Shown in pieces: positions 16,884 through 25,561 of a stretch of 64,000 nucleotides of DNA. Numbering within the stretch: position 1 is the first letter of the stretch; every line of letters begins with the position of its first letter. The DNA comes from Xanthobacteraceae bacterium. GTDB taxonomy: Bacteria > Pseudomonadota > Alphaproteobacteria > Rhizobiales > Xanthobacteraceae. Made by a program: the position numbers and the translations under genes. The stretch is from the NCBI GenBank assembly GCA_022841625.1, contig JALHRD010000004.1, positions 62,001 to 126,000 on the forward strand, in the 5' to 3' direction. The notes beneath the pieces were generated by a model. It made no database searches, was not told where the DNA came from, and worked only from the letters and a program-made list of their open reading frames with translations.

Positions 16884-17921
16884 CTATCGCAACAGATTAC
16901 CAAGCACCTTTTGCGCATAGTCGATGATATCGGGCGGGGTGTTGACGATCGCATGGGCGATCGGCTGGGCCACCTCGCCAGTCATCGGCTGGATATCCAT
17001 GCCGCCCATCTTGTCGGCGTCGGCGAGGAATTGCGGGTCCTTCACGGTCGCGTCGAAGGCGCGCCGCAGCGCCCGGACCCGTTCGGCCGGGACGCCGGGG
17101 GGCGTGACCAGCGCGCGGGCCACGGTGGTCTCCGCCGACAGAAATGCCATGAACTGACGGTCGCGGTCGTTGTTGACCAGATCGATCAGGGTCGGGATGT
17201 CGGCAAGTTCCGGATCGCGCTTGAGCGCAATCTGCACCAGCACGATCAGCTTCTTCTCGCGCACCCAATCCGGCTTGGTCGACTTCCACGAGGCCCAGGA
17301 ATTCGACGCACGACCCTGAATTTCGCCGCGCTCCATCGCCAGGTTGACTTCATTGCCGCCAGGATAGCCGGTGACCACCTTGAACTTGGTGCCAACCAAA
17401 GCGTTCAAGACCGCGCCATAGACTTCGCCAGCGGTTCCGGCCGGCGCGCCGATAATCAGTTCGCGTTCCTTGACCTGCTCGATCCGGGTAATCCCTGACG
17501 TGTGCCAGGAACTGGTCACATTGGGCGTCGAGGTGGTGTTGCCGATCCACGAAAACTGGCGGACGTCGAATTTGATGCCGGGTACGCCGACCGCCTGCTT
17601 GTTCATCATGTTGGCCATGATCATGTGAATCGCGGTGCCGTCTTGCGGCGCGACATTCGCCAGCCAATTGGCGGCGTTGATGCCGCCGGCGCCGGGCATG
17701 TTGCGTGGCACGATTGACGGTTCGCCCGGAATGAACCGGCCGAGGTGGCGGGCCAGCAGTCGCGCGCGGAAATCATAATCGTTGCCCGACGAGGTGCCGA
17801 TGATCAGGCTGATCTGCTTGCCTTTATAAAAGTCGGCGACGGCGTCGGCCTGCGCCGGCGGACCCATGGCAAACGACATCACAAGCGCGGTAGCGGCGAT
17901 GGCGGGCAGCCGTCCGGTCAT
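16884..17921 (-). CDS. Bug/TctC-type periplasmic solute-binding protein
   Basis: This receptor is of the FYKGK variant (DAVADFYKGKQISLIIG, then FIPGEPSIVPRNMPGAGG), like those at 510-1598 and 34492-35514. The start is ATG 17921: it is preceded by GGAGG with ideal spacing and opens a normal signal peptide (MTGRLPAIAATALVMSFAM, cleavage near AQAD). The upstream in-frame ATG at 17942 lacks a ribosome site. The mature protein is about 320 residues. The gene is followed by an NMT1-type receptor 53 bp on. It is divergent from the UbiD gene at 18051, which suggests the pair serves import and decarboxylation of one acid. Confidence 0.88.
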   Translation of the reverse strand: MTGRLPAIAATALVMSFAMGPPAQADAVADFYKGKQISLIIGTSSGNDYDFRARLLARHLGRFIPGEPSIVPRNMPGAGGINAANWLANVAPQDGTAIHMIMANMMNKQAVGVPGIKFDVRQFSWIGNTTSTPNVTSSWHTSGITRIEQVKERELIIGAPAGTAGEVYGAVLNALVGTKFKVVTGYPGGNEVNLAMERGEIQGRASNSWASWKSTKPDWVREKKLIVLVQIALKRDPELADIPTLIDLVNNDRDRQFMAFLSAETTVARALVTPPGVPAERVRALRRAFDATVKDPQFLADADKMGGMDIQPMTGEVAQPIAHAIVNTPPDIIDYAQKVLGNLLR

Positions 17922-18050
17922 TGGTTTCCTCCATTTTTTCATGGGCGATGCTAGCAGCCTTGGGTGCTTGTTTGTAGGTCGGATCGCGTGTCAGTTAGGG
18001 GGTGCCAATCGCCGCATCCGCGGGCGATTGAGGGAGCTTCAGGCAGGGCC

Positions 18051-19568
18051 ATGACAGGCGTCGATCTCGAAAAATTCCGACTGCGACGGTTTGTCGACCA
18101 GCTGAAAGCGATCGGCGAGGTCGATACCCACGACCGTCCGGTCGCGCTGGCCGATATCAGTGCGATTATCGAGGGTTCGCCGCGTGCGTCGCTGTTCAAG
18201 GATGCGGGGCCTGAGCATTTCGAGATGGTCGGAGCGGTTGGCGGCAGCCGCCGCCGGCACGCCGCGGCGTTTGGCACCAGCGACGAACGCAATCTGGCGC
18301 AGGAGTTCGGCCGGCGCATGGCCAATCCGCAACCGATCGTCGAGGTGCCGCAGGCCGATGCGCCGGTGCAGCAGGTGGTAGTGGCCGGCAATGATGTGGA
18401 CCTTGCCAAGCTACCGTTTCACTTGCAGCACGCCTATGACGGCGCGCCTTATCTGTCAGCGGCGATCGACTATGCCGTCGATCCCAAGACCGGCCGGCGC
18501 AATGTCGGCTGCCGCCGGCTGATGCTGCGCTCCCGCAACACCATGCTGTCGAACCTCACGCAGGTGTCCGATCTCAAGCGCATGTTTCTGGAATGCGTCG
18601 AACGCGGCGAGCATCTGCATCTGAATTTTGCGGTCGGCTCGCATCCGCTGGATTTCCTGGCGGCCTGCGTGCGGGCGCCGGTCGATGACGAATTCGTCAC
18701 CGTCGCTTCGCTGCGCGGCGCGCCGCTGCCGCTGGCGCGCGGCGTGTCCAACGGACTGCCGGTGCCGGCGGATGCCGAACTCGTCATCGAGGGCTATTTC
18801 GACAAGGCCGGCTATACCGAGATCGAGGGGCCCTACGGCGAGTTCCTGGGCTATTACGGCCCGGCGCATGTCGATCCGGTGTTTCATGTCACCGCCATCA
18901 CCATGCGCAAGGATGTGCTGCACCAGACCGTGCTGCATGGTGCCGTGAAAATAGCGCGCACCGAACACGCCCATCAATGCGCGATCCTGACCGAGGCGCG
19001 TATCCGGCAAGTGCTGGGCGCCGCCGGGATCGATCCGGTCGCGGTCTATGCGGTGCCGAGCGCCAGCGGTCTACTGCATGCGCGCGTGTCGGTGCGGGCT
19101 CCCGGGCAGGGGCGCGCGGTGATCGCGGCGCTGTTTGCGATTCCATTTCTCAAACATGTCTATGTGCTCGATGCGGAGGTCGACATCTTTGCCGATGAGG
19201 AAGTGGAATGGGCGATGGCCAATCGTTTCCGCGCCGACCGCGATCTCGTCACCGCGACCGGACAGATGGCGTTTCCGATGGATGTGACGATGGGAGAAGA
19301 CCGCACCACCACCAAAGCGGGGTTCGATCTCACGGGTCTCCTGTCGCGCAGCGGCGTCGAGGCCAGGACCACCCACGCGCCGCGCATTGACGGCGCGCCG
19401 CGCTATCAGACCGTGGAGCAGGCGCTTAGCGCACGGCCGATGGCGTTTTCCGAACTGATGGCGTCGCTCGGCAGCAAGGATGGGCGCGAGATCGCAATCG
19501 AACTCGACCGGCTGCGCGGGGAGGGTGTGCTGACGCGGAGCAACGATGGCGAGTGGATGTTGAAATGA
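18051..19568 (+). CDS. UbiD-family decarboxylase
   Basis: This 505-residue protein is one of two long UbiD paralogues here (the other is 43536-45086). It has the FRLRRFVDQLKAIGEV start, DLAKLPFHLQHAYDGAPYLS, NVGCRRLMLRSRNT, VPADAELVIEGYFD and EGPYGEFLGYYG with the active-site glutamates. Its C-terminus extends about 60 residues past the core and ends in a small winged segment (ELMASLGSKDGREIAIELD). ATG 18051 with nearby GGCAGGG is chosen; a GTG/TTG-type extension from 17964 is not needed. prFMN-dependent decarboxylation is inferred from the family. It is divergent from a Bug receptor and is followed by a palindromic repeat. Confidence 0.9.
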   Translation: MTGVDLEKFRLRRFVDQLKAIGEVDTHDRPVALADISAIIEGSPRASLFKDAGPEHFEMVGAVGGSRRRHAAAFGTSDERNLAQEFGRRMANPQPIVEVPQADAPVQQVVVAGNDVDLAKLPFHLQHAYDGAPYLSAAIDYAVDPKTGRRNVGCRRLMLRSRNTMLSNLTQVSDLKRMFLECVERGEHLHLNFAVGSHPLDFLAACVRAPVDDEFVTVASLRGAPLPLARGVSNGLPVPADAELVIEGYFDKAGYTEIEGPYGEFLGYYGPAHVDPVFHVTAITMRKDVLHQTVLHGAVKIARTEHAHQCAILTEARIRQVLGAAGIDPVAVYAVPSASGLLHARVSVRAPGQGRAVIAALFAIPFLKHVYVLDAEVDIFADEEVEWAMANRFRADRDLVTATGQMAFPMDVTMGEDRTTTKAGFDLTGLLSRSGVEARTTHAPRIDGAPRYQTVEQALSARPMAFSELMASLGSKDGREIAIELDRLRGEGVLTRSNDGEWMLK

Positions 19569-19611
19569 TCGAGCCATTTTCCGGGCGCGGCGCAGCATGA
19601 AATGATGCGCT

Positions 19612-19702
19612 GCAGACCCGGGATCCCGGTTGTTGACTTGTGAAGAAATCGGGGTCCCGGATACGGTACACCGCTGCGCGCTGCGCTGTATCCGGGACAC
19701 AT
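19612..19702. repeat. Long palindromic intergenic repeat, copy 2
   Basis: It contains agacccgggatcccggtt, then atcggggtcccggata and a closing tatccgggacacatag. The last two parts match the right half of the repeat at 6359-6494. It fills the gap between two convergent genes (stops at 19568 and 19708), where it may act as a bidirectional stop. Confidence 0.8.
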
Positions 19703-19707
19703 AGGTT

Positions 19708-20766
19708 TCAAAATTTCGGCGCCTCGCCGTGGAACGCCTGCGTGATCAAATTCGCGATGTCGTCGCGCGTGACCGGGCGCGGGTTGACGAATTTGCCGGC
19801 GGCTACGATGTCCACCGCTTTCGGAATATCGGCTTCTTGCATGCCCAGGCCCTTCAATCCGGTCGGCAGTTTAAGACGGACGTTGAGGTCGTAGAGGCCG
19901 CGCCCGGCGTCTTTGACGCCGAGCGCATGGGCGATCAGTTCCATGGCGCGCGGTGCGGCCTTGGCATTGAAGGCGATGGCATAGGGCGTAAAGATCGCAT
20001 GGCAATGCGAATGATCGAGCCCGAACGCCTGCCGCACCCGCTGCGCCAGCGCGTGCTCGACGCCGGCTTGCGCCCGAAAGGCGGCGGCGAGCCAGGCGCC
20101 GTAAAGCGCGCTGGTGCGCGCCTCTATATCGTCGGGGCGCTCGACCACGCGCGGCAGCGCGGACCCGAGCTGTGCCACGGCGGTCGACGCCATGGCCTCG
20201 ACCACCGGATTGCGGTCGGGTCCATAAAGCGTTTCAACCGCATGCGCCATGGCATTCATGCCGCTCGCCGCCGAGGTGCGCGGCGGCAGCGAGAGCGTGA
20301 GATCGGGATCGTAGATCGCGCTCAGCGGCAGGCAGTTGTCATGGTCGCCGGCCATTCGATCCTTGCCGGCGCCAATCGACCAGCTCGACGCCATTTCCGA
20401 GCCTGAATAGGTCGTGACGACGGCGATCGAGCGTAGCCCTGCGGTGGCGGCGACGGTCTTGGCAAAGCCGATCGGCGAGCCGCCGCCAATCACCAGGATG
20501 CTGTCGGCATTCTTTTGCCGGGCATGCTCAACGAGCTTGGCAAGGCGCTCACGGGCATCGCCAGACTTAGGCAGTTGATGGATGTCAGCGATGCGGTCCG
20601 GTGCTTGCGATCGCACCCGTTCCGCGGTGGCTCGGCTTGAGGTCGTACAGAGAATGAGCGCGCGCAAGCGCTGATGCAGCGTCAACTCGTCGGGCACCGA
20701 TTGCAGCGCGCCACGTCCAAACAAGATGCGTACGGCCTGGGACTGATAGACGAAGGGGTCGGTCAT
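19708..20766 (-). CDS. Maleylacetate reductase (iron-containing alcohol dehydrogenase family)
   Basis: At 352 residues the protein matches maleylacetate reductases, which reduce maleylacetate to 3-oxoadipate with NAD(P)H in the lower pathway of hydroxyquinol, resorcinol or chloroaromatic breakdown. It has RILFGRGALQSVPDEL, the cofactor loop ILVIGGGSPIGFAKTVA, TTYSGSEMASSW, NAMAHAVETLY, and the metal-binding His region HSHCHAIFTPYAIAFN. The canonical family is about 350 residues. It lies alone, divergent from the two-domain cyclase gene at 20850. No hydroxyquinol dioxygenase of the intradiol type is in the window. Confidence 0.88.
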   Translation of the reverse strand: MTDPFVYQSQAVRILFGRGALQSVPDELTLHQRLRALILCTTSSRATAERVRSQAPDRIADIHQLPKSGDARERLAKLVEHARQKNADSILVIGGGSPIGFAKTVAATAGLRSIAVVTTYSGSEMASSWSIGAGKDRMAGDHDNCLPLSAIYDPDLTLSLPPRTSAASGMNAMAHAVETLYGPDRNPVVEAMASTAVAQLGSALPRVVERPDDIEARTSALYGAWLAAAFRAQAGVEHALAQRVRQAFGLDHSHCHAIFTPYAIAFNAKAAPRAMELIAHALGVKDAGRGLYDLNVRLKLPTGLKGLGMQEADIPKAVDIVAAGKFVNPRPVTRDDIANLITQAFHGEAPKF

Positions 20767-20849
20767 GCTTGTTCTCTGTTGCCCGTTTCGGCCCGGTTCG
20801 GTAGACCGAAGCCAAGTTCATGTCGTTAGGGTGGAGTTCGGGGGCGCGT

Positions 20850-22466
20850 ATGGCAGTCACAAAGGATCCGGTCAGTGGGCTCGAATTCTACGAGCTCAGC
20901 CACCCGTGGGGAATGTATACGCCGATCTTTCCCGGCTACGAGGAAATCAAGCTCGAACGGCTGACCTATCACGCCAAGCATGGCGTGATGACCCACAAGA
21001 TTTCGACCATTTTCCATACCTCGACCCATGTGAATGCGCCGATCCATCTGCTGCCCGGCAAGGCCGCCGTCGGCGACCTGGCGCTGGAGCGGTTTTTCGG
21101 CACCGGCGTTGTGCTGTCGATCCCAAAGAAGAAGTGGGAGCTGGTCGAGGCTGTCGACCTCGATGCAGCCAGGCCCGCGATCCGCGCCGGCGACATTGTG
21201 CTGATCAATACCGGATGGCACCGGCGTTATTCCGACAGTCAGGAATATTTCGGCCACGCGCCGGGGCTCAGCAAAAATGCCGCCGAATGGCTGGTCAAGA
21301 AGAAGGTCAAGCTGGTCGGCGTCGACACCGCTTGCGTCGACCATCCGCTCGCGACCTCGCTAGGGCCGCATCGCAACGGCCCGCAGATCAAATATCTGTT
21401 GCCGGAATACAAGAAAAAGACCGGGCGCGATGCCATTAAGGATTTCCCCGAGTGGAACCCCGCCCATAAGGTGCTGCTCGGTGCCGGCATCCCGACCATC
21501 GAGAATATCGGCGCCGATCTCGACAAGCTGTCCGGCAAGCGTTGCACCTTCCAGGGCTTTCCATGGAAATGGCACGAGGGCGATGCCTGCGTCATTCGCC
21601 TGGTCGCAATCCTCGATCCGAAAGGCAGCAACCGGCTTGAAGCAGGCGACGTGAAGAAGCCTGCGGTGAAAAGCGCGAAGTCATCGGATGAAATCAAATT
21701 CTATGACCTGACCCAACCTTGGGGCCACGGCATGCCGCAATGGCCCTCGCGCGCGAATCTCAATGTCCGGGTGGTCGAGTTTCACGCCAAGGACGGCCTG
21801 TTGGTGCAGCAGTTCGAAGGCATCATGCACCGTGGCACCCATATGGATGCGCCGATCCATGTGCAGGAGAACCAGCCGACTCTGACCGGCTATCCGCTTT
21901 GGCGCTTCTTCGGCACCGGCGTCGTGGTTTCGATCCCGAAGAAAAAATGGAGTGTCATCACGCCCAAGGATTTGGCGAATGCCGAGCCGAAGATTCGGAA
22001 AAACGACATCGTGATGATCAATACCGGCAGTCATAAGAACTATGGCGACAATCCGGATTACTATGCCTATTCGCCCGGCCTCTACAAAGAAGCCGCGGAG
22101 TGGATTGTCGAGCGCGGCGTCAAGCTCGTCGGCGTTGACGTGCAGGCGCTCGACCATCCGCTTGGCACCTTTTTGGGCCCACATGGGCCGGGGCCGGCGC
22201 AGCCGCACCTCGATGATGAATATTTGGCCGAGACCGGCCGCCACATCATTGATGACTTCCCGCATTGGGAGCCGGCGCACAAAATCATGATGACCAATGG
22301 CATTCCCGGCATTGAGAATATCGGCGGCGAGATCGACAAGATCACCGGTCAGCGCTGCACGTTTTTCGCCTTCCCGTGGCGCTGGCCCGATGGCGAGGGC
22401 TGCGCGCTGCGGGTGGTGGCGGTGCTCGATCCGACGCAGGCGTTCCGCTTCGAAACGGGAAAGTGA
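20850..22466 (+). CDS. Two-domain fused cyclase/kynurenine-formamidase-like protein
   Basis: The 538-residue protein is two complete cyclase-family domains in tandem (about 8-262 and 282-538), joined by a Lys/Ser-rich linker; usual members have one domain of 210-270 residues. Both halves share FFGTGVV-SIPKKKW, DIV-INTG, KLVGVD and LGPH blocks, so the gene arose by internal duplication. The metal motif HxGTHxDxPxH is exact in the second domain (HRGTHMDAPIH, 327-337) but changed in the first (HTSTHVNAPIH, 56-66), where Asp is replaced by Asn62 and Gly by Ser. The family hydrolyses amides or opens rings with Zn or Mn. ATG 20850 with GGAG upstream is preferred; ATG 20820 would add ten residues. 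It is divergent from maleylacetate reductase. Confidence 0.88.
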   Translation: MAVTKDPVSGLEFYELSHPWGMYTPIFPGYEEIKLERLTYHAKHGVMTHKISTIFHTSTHVNAPIHLLPGKAAVGDLALERFFGTGVVLSIPKKKWELVEAVDLDAARPAIRAGDIVLINTGWHRRYSDSQEYFGHAPGLSKNAAEWLVKKKVKLVGVDTACVDHPLATSLGPHRNGPQIKYLLPEYKKKTGRDAIKDFPEWNPAHKVLLGAGIPTIENIGADLDKLSGKRCTFQGFPWKWHEGDACVIRLVAILDPKGSNRLEAGDVKKPAVKSAKSSDEIKFYDLTQPWGHGMPQWPSRANLNVRVVEFHAKDGLLVQQFEGIMHRGTHMDAPIHVQENQPTLTGYPLWRFFGTGVVVSIPKKKWSVITPKDLANAEPKIRKNDIVMINTGSHKNYGDNPDYYAYSPGLYKEAAEWIVERGVKLVGVDVQALDHPLGTFLGPHGPGPAQPHLDDEYLAETGRHIIDDFPHWEPAHKIMMTNGIPGIENIGGEIDKITGQRCTFFAFPWRWPDGEGCALRVVAVLDPTQAFRFETGK

Positions 22467-22528
22467 CGTGTTTGGTGCCGAGCAGCGGCACAGGTGCAGT
22501 AAGGCCAATACGCGTGCCGCGGGCGCCT

Positions 22529-22678
22529 ACCCTCTCCCCTTGCGGGAGAGGGTGCCCGAGCGTAGCGAGGGCGGGTGAGGGGGGAATGACGATCGATCTC
22601 GGCAATGACCCCTCACCCGGCTCGACAACTTCGCGTCGCTTAGTTGTCTCGCCACCCTCTCCCGCAAGGGGAGAGGGT
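22529..22678. repeat. Inverted pair of palindromic repeats
   Basis: The left part (taccctctccccttgcggga, then gagggtg, ending gagggcgggtgagggg) and the right part (cccctcacccg to ctctcccgcaaggggagagg) are near reverse complements over about 60 bp, each with its own small hairpin. Such elements are frequent in Bradyrhizobium-type genomes. It fills the space between the cyclase and SDR genes. Confidence 0.85.
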
Positions 22679-22716
22679 CACGGAGTTTGCGGCTCCGCTT
22701 GTTCAAGGATCGAACC

Positions 22717-23520
22717 ATGATTTCCGAACCGCTCCGCCATCCGCTGTCGCTGTTCGACAACAAGGGCAAGGTCGCGATCGTGACCGGCGCGTCCGGCGCG
22801 TTCGGGCGCGGCTGCGCGATCACGCTCGGCGCGCTCGGCGGCAAGCTGGTGCTGGCCTCCGGCAGCAAAGGCGAACTCGATGAGGTCGCCACCGAGGTGA
22901 AAGAGGTCGGCGGTGAGGTCGAGACGATCGTGCGGCGCCCGGATTCGCTCGACGACGCCAAGGCGATGCTCGACGCGGCGCTCACGCGTTTCGGCCGGGT
23001 CGATCAGCTCGTGGTGGCCTCCGGGATGAACAAGCCGGGCTTTATTCACGAACTCGACTATGAGGACTGGCAAGCGGTGATGGACGCCAATGTGCGCGGC
23101 ATCTGGCTGATGGCCAAGGCCGTCGGCAGCCATTGGATCGCCAACAAACAACGCGGCAAGGTGCTGTTGATGTCCTCGGTGCGCGGCCGTCACGGCAATT
23201 ATTCCGGCTATACCGGCTACTGCACGTCCAAGGGCGCGACCGACTCGCTCACCCGTGTGCTTGCCACCGAATGGGCCAAGCATGGCATCACCGTCAACGC
23301 CATTGCGCCGACCGTGTTCCGCTCCAAGCTCACCGCCTGGATGTATGGCGACGACCAGCTCGGCCAGCAGACGCGGGCGCGCTCGCTGTCGCGCATTCCC
23401 CTGGGGCGCCTGGGCGAAGTCGAGGACCTGATGGGCATGGCGGTTTATCTGCTCACGCCGGCGTCGGATTTCTGCACCGGGCAGATCATGTATGTCGACG
23501 GCGGGTACACAGCGGGATGA
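22717..23520 (+). CDS. Short-chain dehydrogenase/reductase (SDR)
   Basis: The 267-residue enzyme is a classical SDR: NAD(P)-binding TGASGAFGRG near residue 25, NAG-equivalent ASGMN, catalytic Ser in MSSVRG and YCTSK with Tyr and Lys, and the late PASDFCTGQIMYVDGG common to FabG-like members. ATG 22717 follows AAGGA with good spacing; an upstream GTG-type extension within the repeat is rejected. Its stop overlaps the start of the 3-hydroxyacyl-CoA dehydrogenase gene (ATGA at 23517), so the two are translationally coupled and probably oxidise successive hydroxyl groups. The substrate is unknown. Confidence 0.9.
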   Translation: MISEPLRHPLSLFDNKGKVAIVTGASGAFGRGCAITLGALGGKLVLASGSKGELDEVATEVKEVGGEVETIVRRPDSLDDAKAMLDAALTRFGRVDQLVVASGMNKPGFIHELDYEDWQAVMDANVRGIWLMAKAVGSHWIANKQRGKVLLMSSVRGRHGNYSGYTGYCTSKGATDSLTRVLATEWAKHGITVNAIAPTVFRSKLTAWMYGDDQLGQQTRARSLSRIPLGRLGEVEDLMGMAVYLLTPASDFCTGQIMYVDGGYTAG

Positions 23521-24422
23521 AAACCATCGGCGTTGTCGGCGCTGGCCTGATGGGCCACGGCATTGCGTATCTGTTGGCGGCGGCCGGCCACACCGTGCGC
23601 ATCTACGATCCGTCGGCGGAGTGGCGCAAATCATTGCCCGAACGCTTGGAGGTCGCGCGGGCGCTGCTCGACGGCGAGCCGGCGCTGCTCACGCGTATCT
23701 CGGCGCATCATCAAATGGCTGCGGCCATGAAGGATGTGTCCTTTGTGTTCGAGGCAGCGCCGGAAAAACTGCCGCTCAAGCAGGAGATCTTCGCTGAGCT
23801 TGAAAGCGTGACAGCGCCGACTGCCATCCTGGCCAGCAACAGTTCGGCGATTCGTTCGACCGAGATTGGCGCCAAGTTGAAGTATCGCGACCGCGTGATC
23901 GGCACCCATTTCTGGAACCCGCCGCATCTGGTGCCGTTGGTGGAAGTGATCCAGAACGACGCCACCAGCGACGACACCGTGCGCAAGACAATTGATCTCC
24001 TGCGCGATGCCGGCCGCGAGCCGGTGCACGTCAAAAAGGACATTCCCGGATTTGTCGGCAATCGGCTTCAGCACGCGTTAAAGCGCGAGGCGATTGCGCT
24101 GGTCGCCGCCGGCGTTTGCGACGCCGAAACCATTGACACCGTGGTCAAGTCGGGCTTCGGTGCGCGCATGGCGGTGCTCGGGCCGATGGAGCAGTCCGAC
24201 CTGGTCGGTCTCGATCTCACGCTCGATATTCAGAATGTGCTGATCGCCGATCTCGACAATTCGATCGAACCGACCGCCTTCCTCAAGGACAAGATCGCAT
24301 CCGGCAAGCTCGGCATGCGGACCGGCGAGGGTTTTCGACGCTGGACCAAGGAGAGCGCTGACGCGGTCCGCGCGCGGCTGCGCAATTATCTCGCCGCGCA
24401 GGCGAAAGCGGCGAAAAAATAG
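23517..24422 (+). CDS. 3-hydroxyacyl-CoA dehydrogenase family protein
   Basis: The 301-residue protein has the N-terminal Rossmann fold (GVVGAGLMGHGIAYLLAAAGH), the VFEAAPEKLPLKQEIFAEL strand, SNSSAIRSTEI, the catalytic His in GTHFWNPPHLVPLVEV, and a C-terminal helical domain (DIPGFVGNRLQHALKREA). That is the layout of 3-hydroxybutyryl-CoA dehydrogenases and related L-carnitine or gulonate dehydrogenases. It starts by ATGA overlap with the SDR gene. Its stop (24420-24422) touches the stop of the opposite-strand monooxygenase gene with no base between. NAD-linked oxidation of a 3-hydroxy acid or CoA ester is inferred. Confidence 0.9.
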   Translation: MKTIGVVGAGLMGHGIAYLLAAAGHTVRIYDPSAEWRKSLPERLEVARALLDGEPALLTRISAHHQMAAAMKDVSFVFEAAPEKLPLKQEIFAELESVTAPTAILASNSSAIRSTEIGAKLKYRDRVIGTHFWNPPHLVPLVEVIQNDATSDDTVRKTIDLLRDAGREPVHVKKDIPGFVGNRLQHALKREAIALVAAGVCDAETIDTVVKSGFGARMAVLGPMEQSDLVGLDLTLDIQNVLIADLDNSIEPTAFLKDKIASGKLGMRTGEGFRRWTKESADAVRARLRNYLAAQAKAAKK

Positions 24423-25457
24423 TCACTCCGCAGCCGCCTGCGCGCGTCCGCGCAACGGCGCGATGATCTCGTCGCGGATGGCGTGGACTTCGTCCACCGT
24501 CGGCACGAATTTCAACAGGAACAGCTCGATTCCCATGTCGGTATATTTCAGCAATTGGTCGCGCACTTTCTGTGGCCGGCCGATGCAACCCGATTTCATC
24601 GCCGGGCCGACCCGTGACATCATCTTGCGCATGTCGGCATCGGGATCGTCAGGCGTGAGCAGTTTTTTGGCGCGCGCGAGCGCGGCTTCATCGGTGTCGC
24701 CAAAGGCGACAAACGGATTGAACGCAAACCGAACCTTGCGGCCATATTTTTCGGCCCGGCGGTTCATTCCGTCCATGGCGCGGCACAGGCTCGCCTCGAC
24801 GCCGGCGAGATCGCTGGCGTTCTTGTCGTAGTCGAGAAACCACCAGTCGGCATGTTTCGCGACCATTTCCAGGCCGCGCTCGCTGCGGCTCGCCGTGAAG
24901 ATGTCGGGCCGGGTCGCAGGTTTGAGCAGCAGTTGCGACTCCTTCACGTTATAAAATTGTCCGCTGAAGGAGAACGGCGTCTCGCTCCACATCCCGCGCA
25001 GCACCCTGACGAATTCTTCCGCCCGCACATAGCGGTCGTGTTCGTGCAGCAGAATGTCGCCGCCATACATCCGCGCTTCGACTTCGTTCCAGCCGGTCAC
25101 CAGATTGATAGCGCTGCGGCCGGTGGTGAGTCGGTCGAGGCAGGCGGCCATCTTGGCGATCAGGGTCGGATGCCAGAGCCCCGGATGCACCGCCGGCATG
25201 GCGCGGAGGTTCTTAGTCCATGAACTGATCGCGGCGGCGAGAATCCAGGCTTCAAAATCGGCGCCAAGGTGTCGCTCGGCATAAAGGCAGAGATCGAACC
25301 CGGCCTGGTCGGCGGCGCATAATATGTCTCTGGCGAGTCCAAAGGCCGGATCGATCTCGCCCGCCGGCAGCGGTCCGAGTGCGCCTTTGACCGAGCGGGC
25401 GATCTCCTTTGAGCCCACGGTGACATGAGGCACCGGCGCGTACAGGCCAAACAGCAT
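24423..25457 (-). CDS. LLM-class flavin-dependent monooxygenase (SsuD-like)
   Basis: The 344-residue protein has the bacterial luciferase-like barrel of alkanesulfonate-type monooxygenases: MLFGLYAPVPHVTVG start, AAISSWTKNLRAMPAVHPG, MAACLDRLTTGRSAINLVTGW, and EHDRYVRAEEFVRVLRGMW. Members use FMNH2 and oxygen to cleave C-S bonds or attack rings. ATG 25457 has GGAG nine bases before it; the in-frame region upstream lacks a site. It is divergent from the bicupin gene (105 bp between starts), so the two may share control. A flavin reductase partner is not seen in the window. Confidence 0.88.
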   Translation of the reverse strand: MLFGLYAPVPHVTVGSKEIARSVKGALGPLPAGEIDPAFGLARDILCAADQAGFDLCLYAERHLGADFEAWILAAAISSWTKNLRAMPAVHPGLWHPTLIAKMAACLDRLTTGRSAINLVTGWNEVEARMYGGDILLHEHDRYVRAEEFVRVLRGMWSETPFSFSGQFYNVKESQLLLKPATRPDIFTASRSERGLEMVAKHADWWFLDYDKNASDLAGVEASLCRAMDGMNRRAEKYGRKVRFAFNPFVAFGDTDEAALARAKKLLTPDDPDADMRKMMSRVGPAMKSGCIGRPQKVRDQLLKYTDMGIELFLLKFVPTVDEVHAIRDEIIAPLRGRAQAAAE

Positions 25458-25561
25458 CGAAGAGCTCCTGGCTCCCGGCGGAAAAGCATCGGCAGGCCGT
25501 TGTTGACGCACCGCCAGCGACGACTAATGTAGCGCCAAATTCCGGTCAAAGGGACCTGCAT

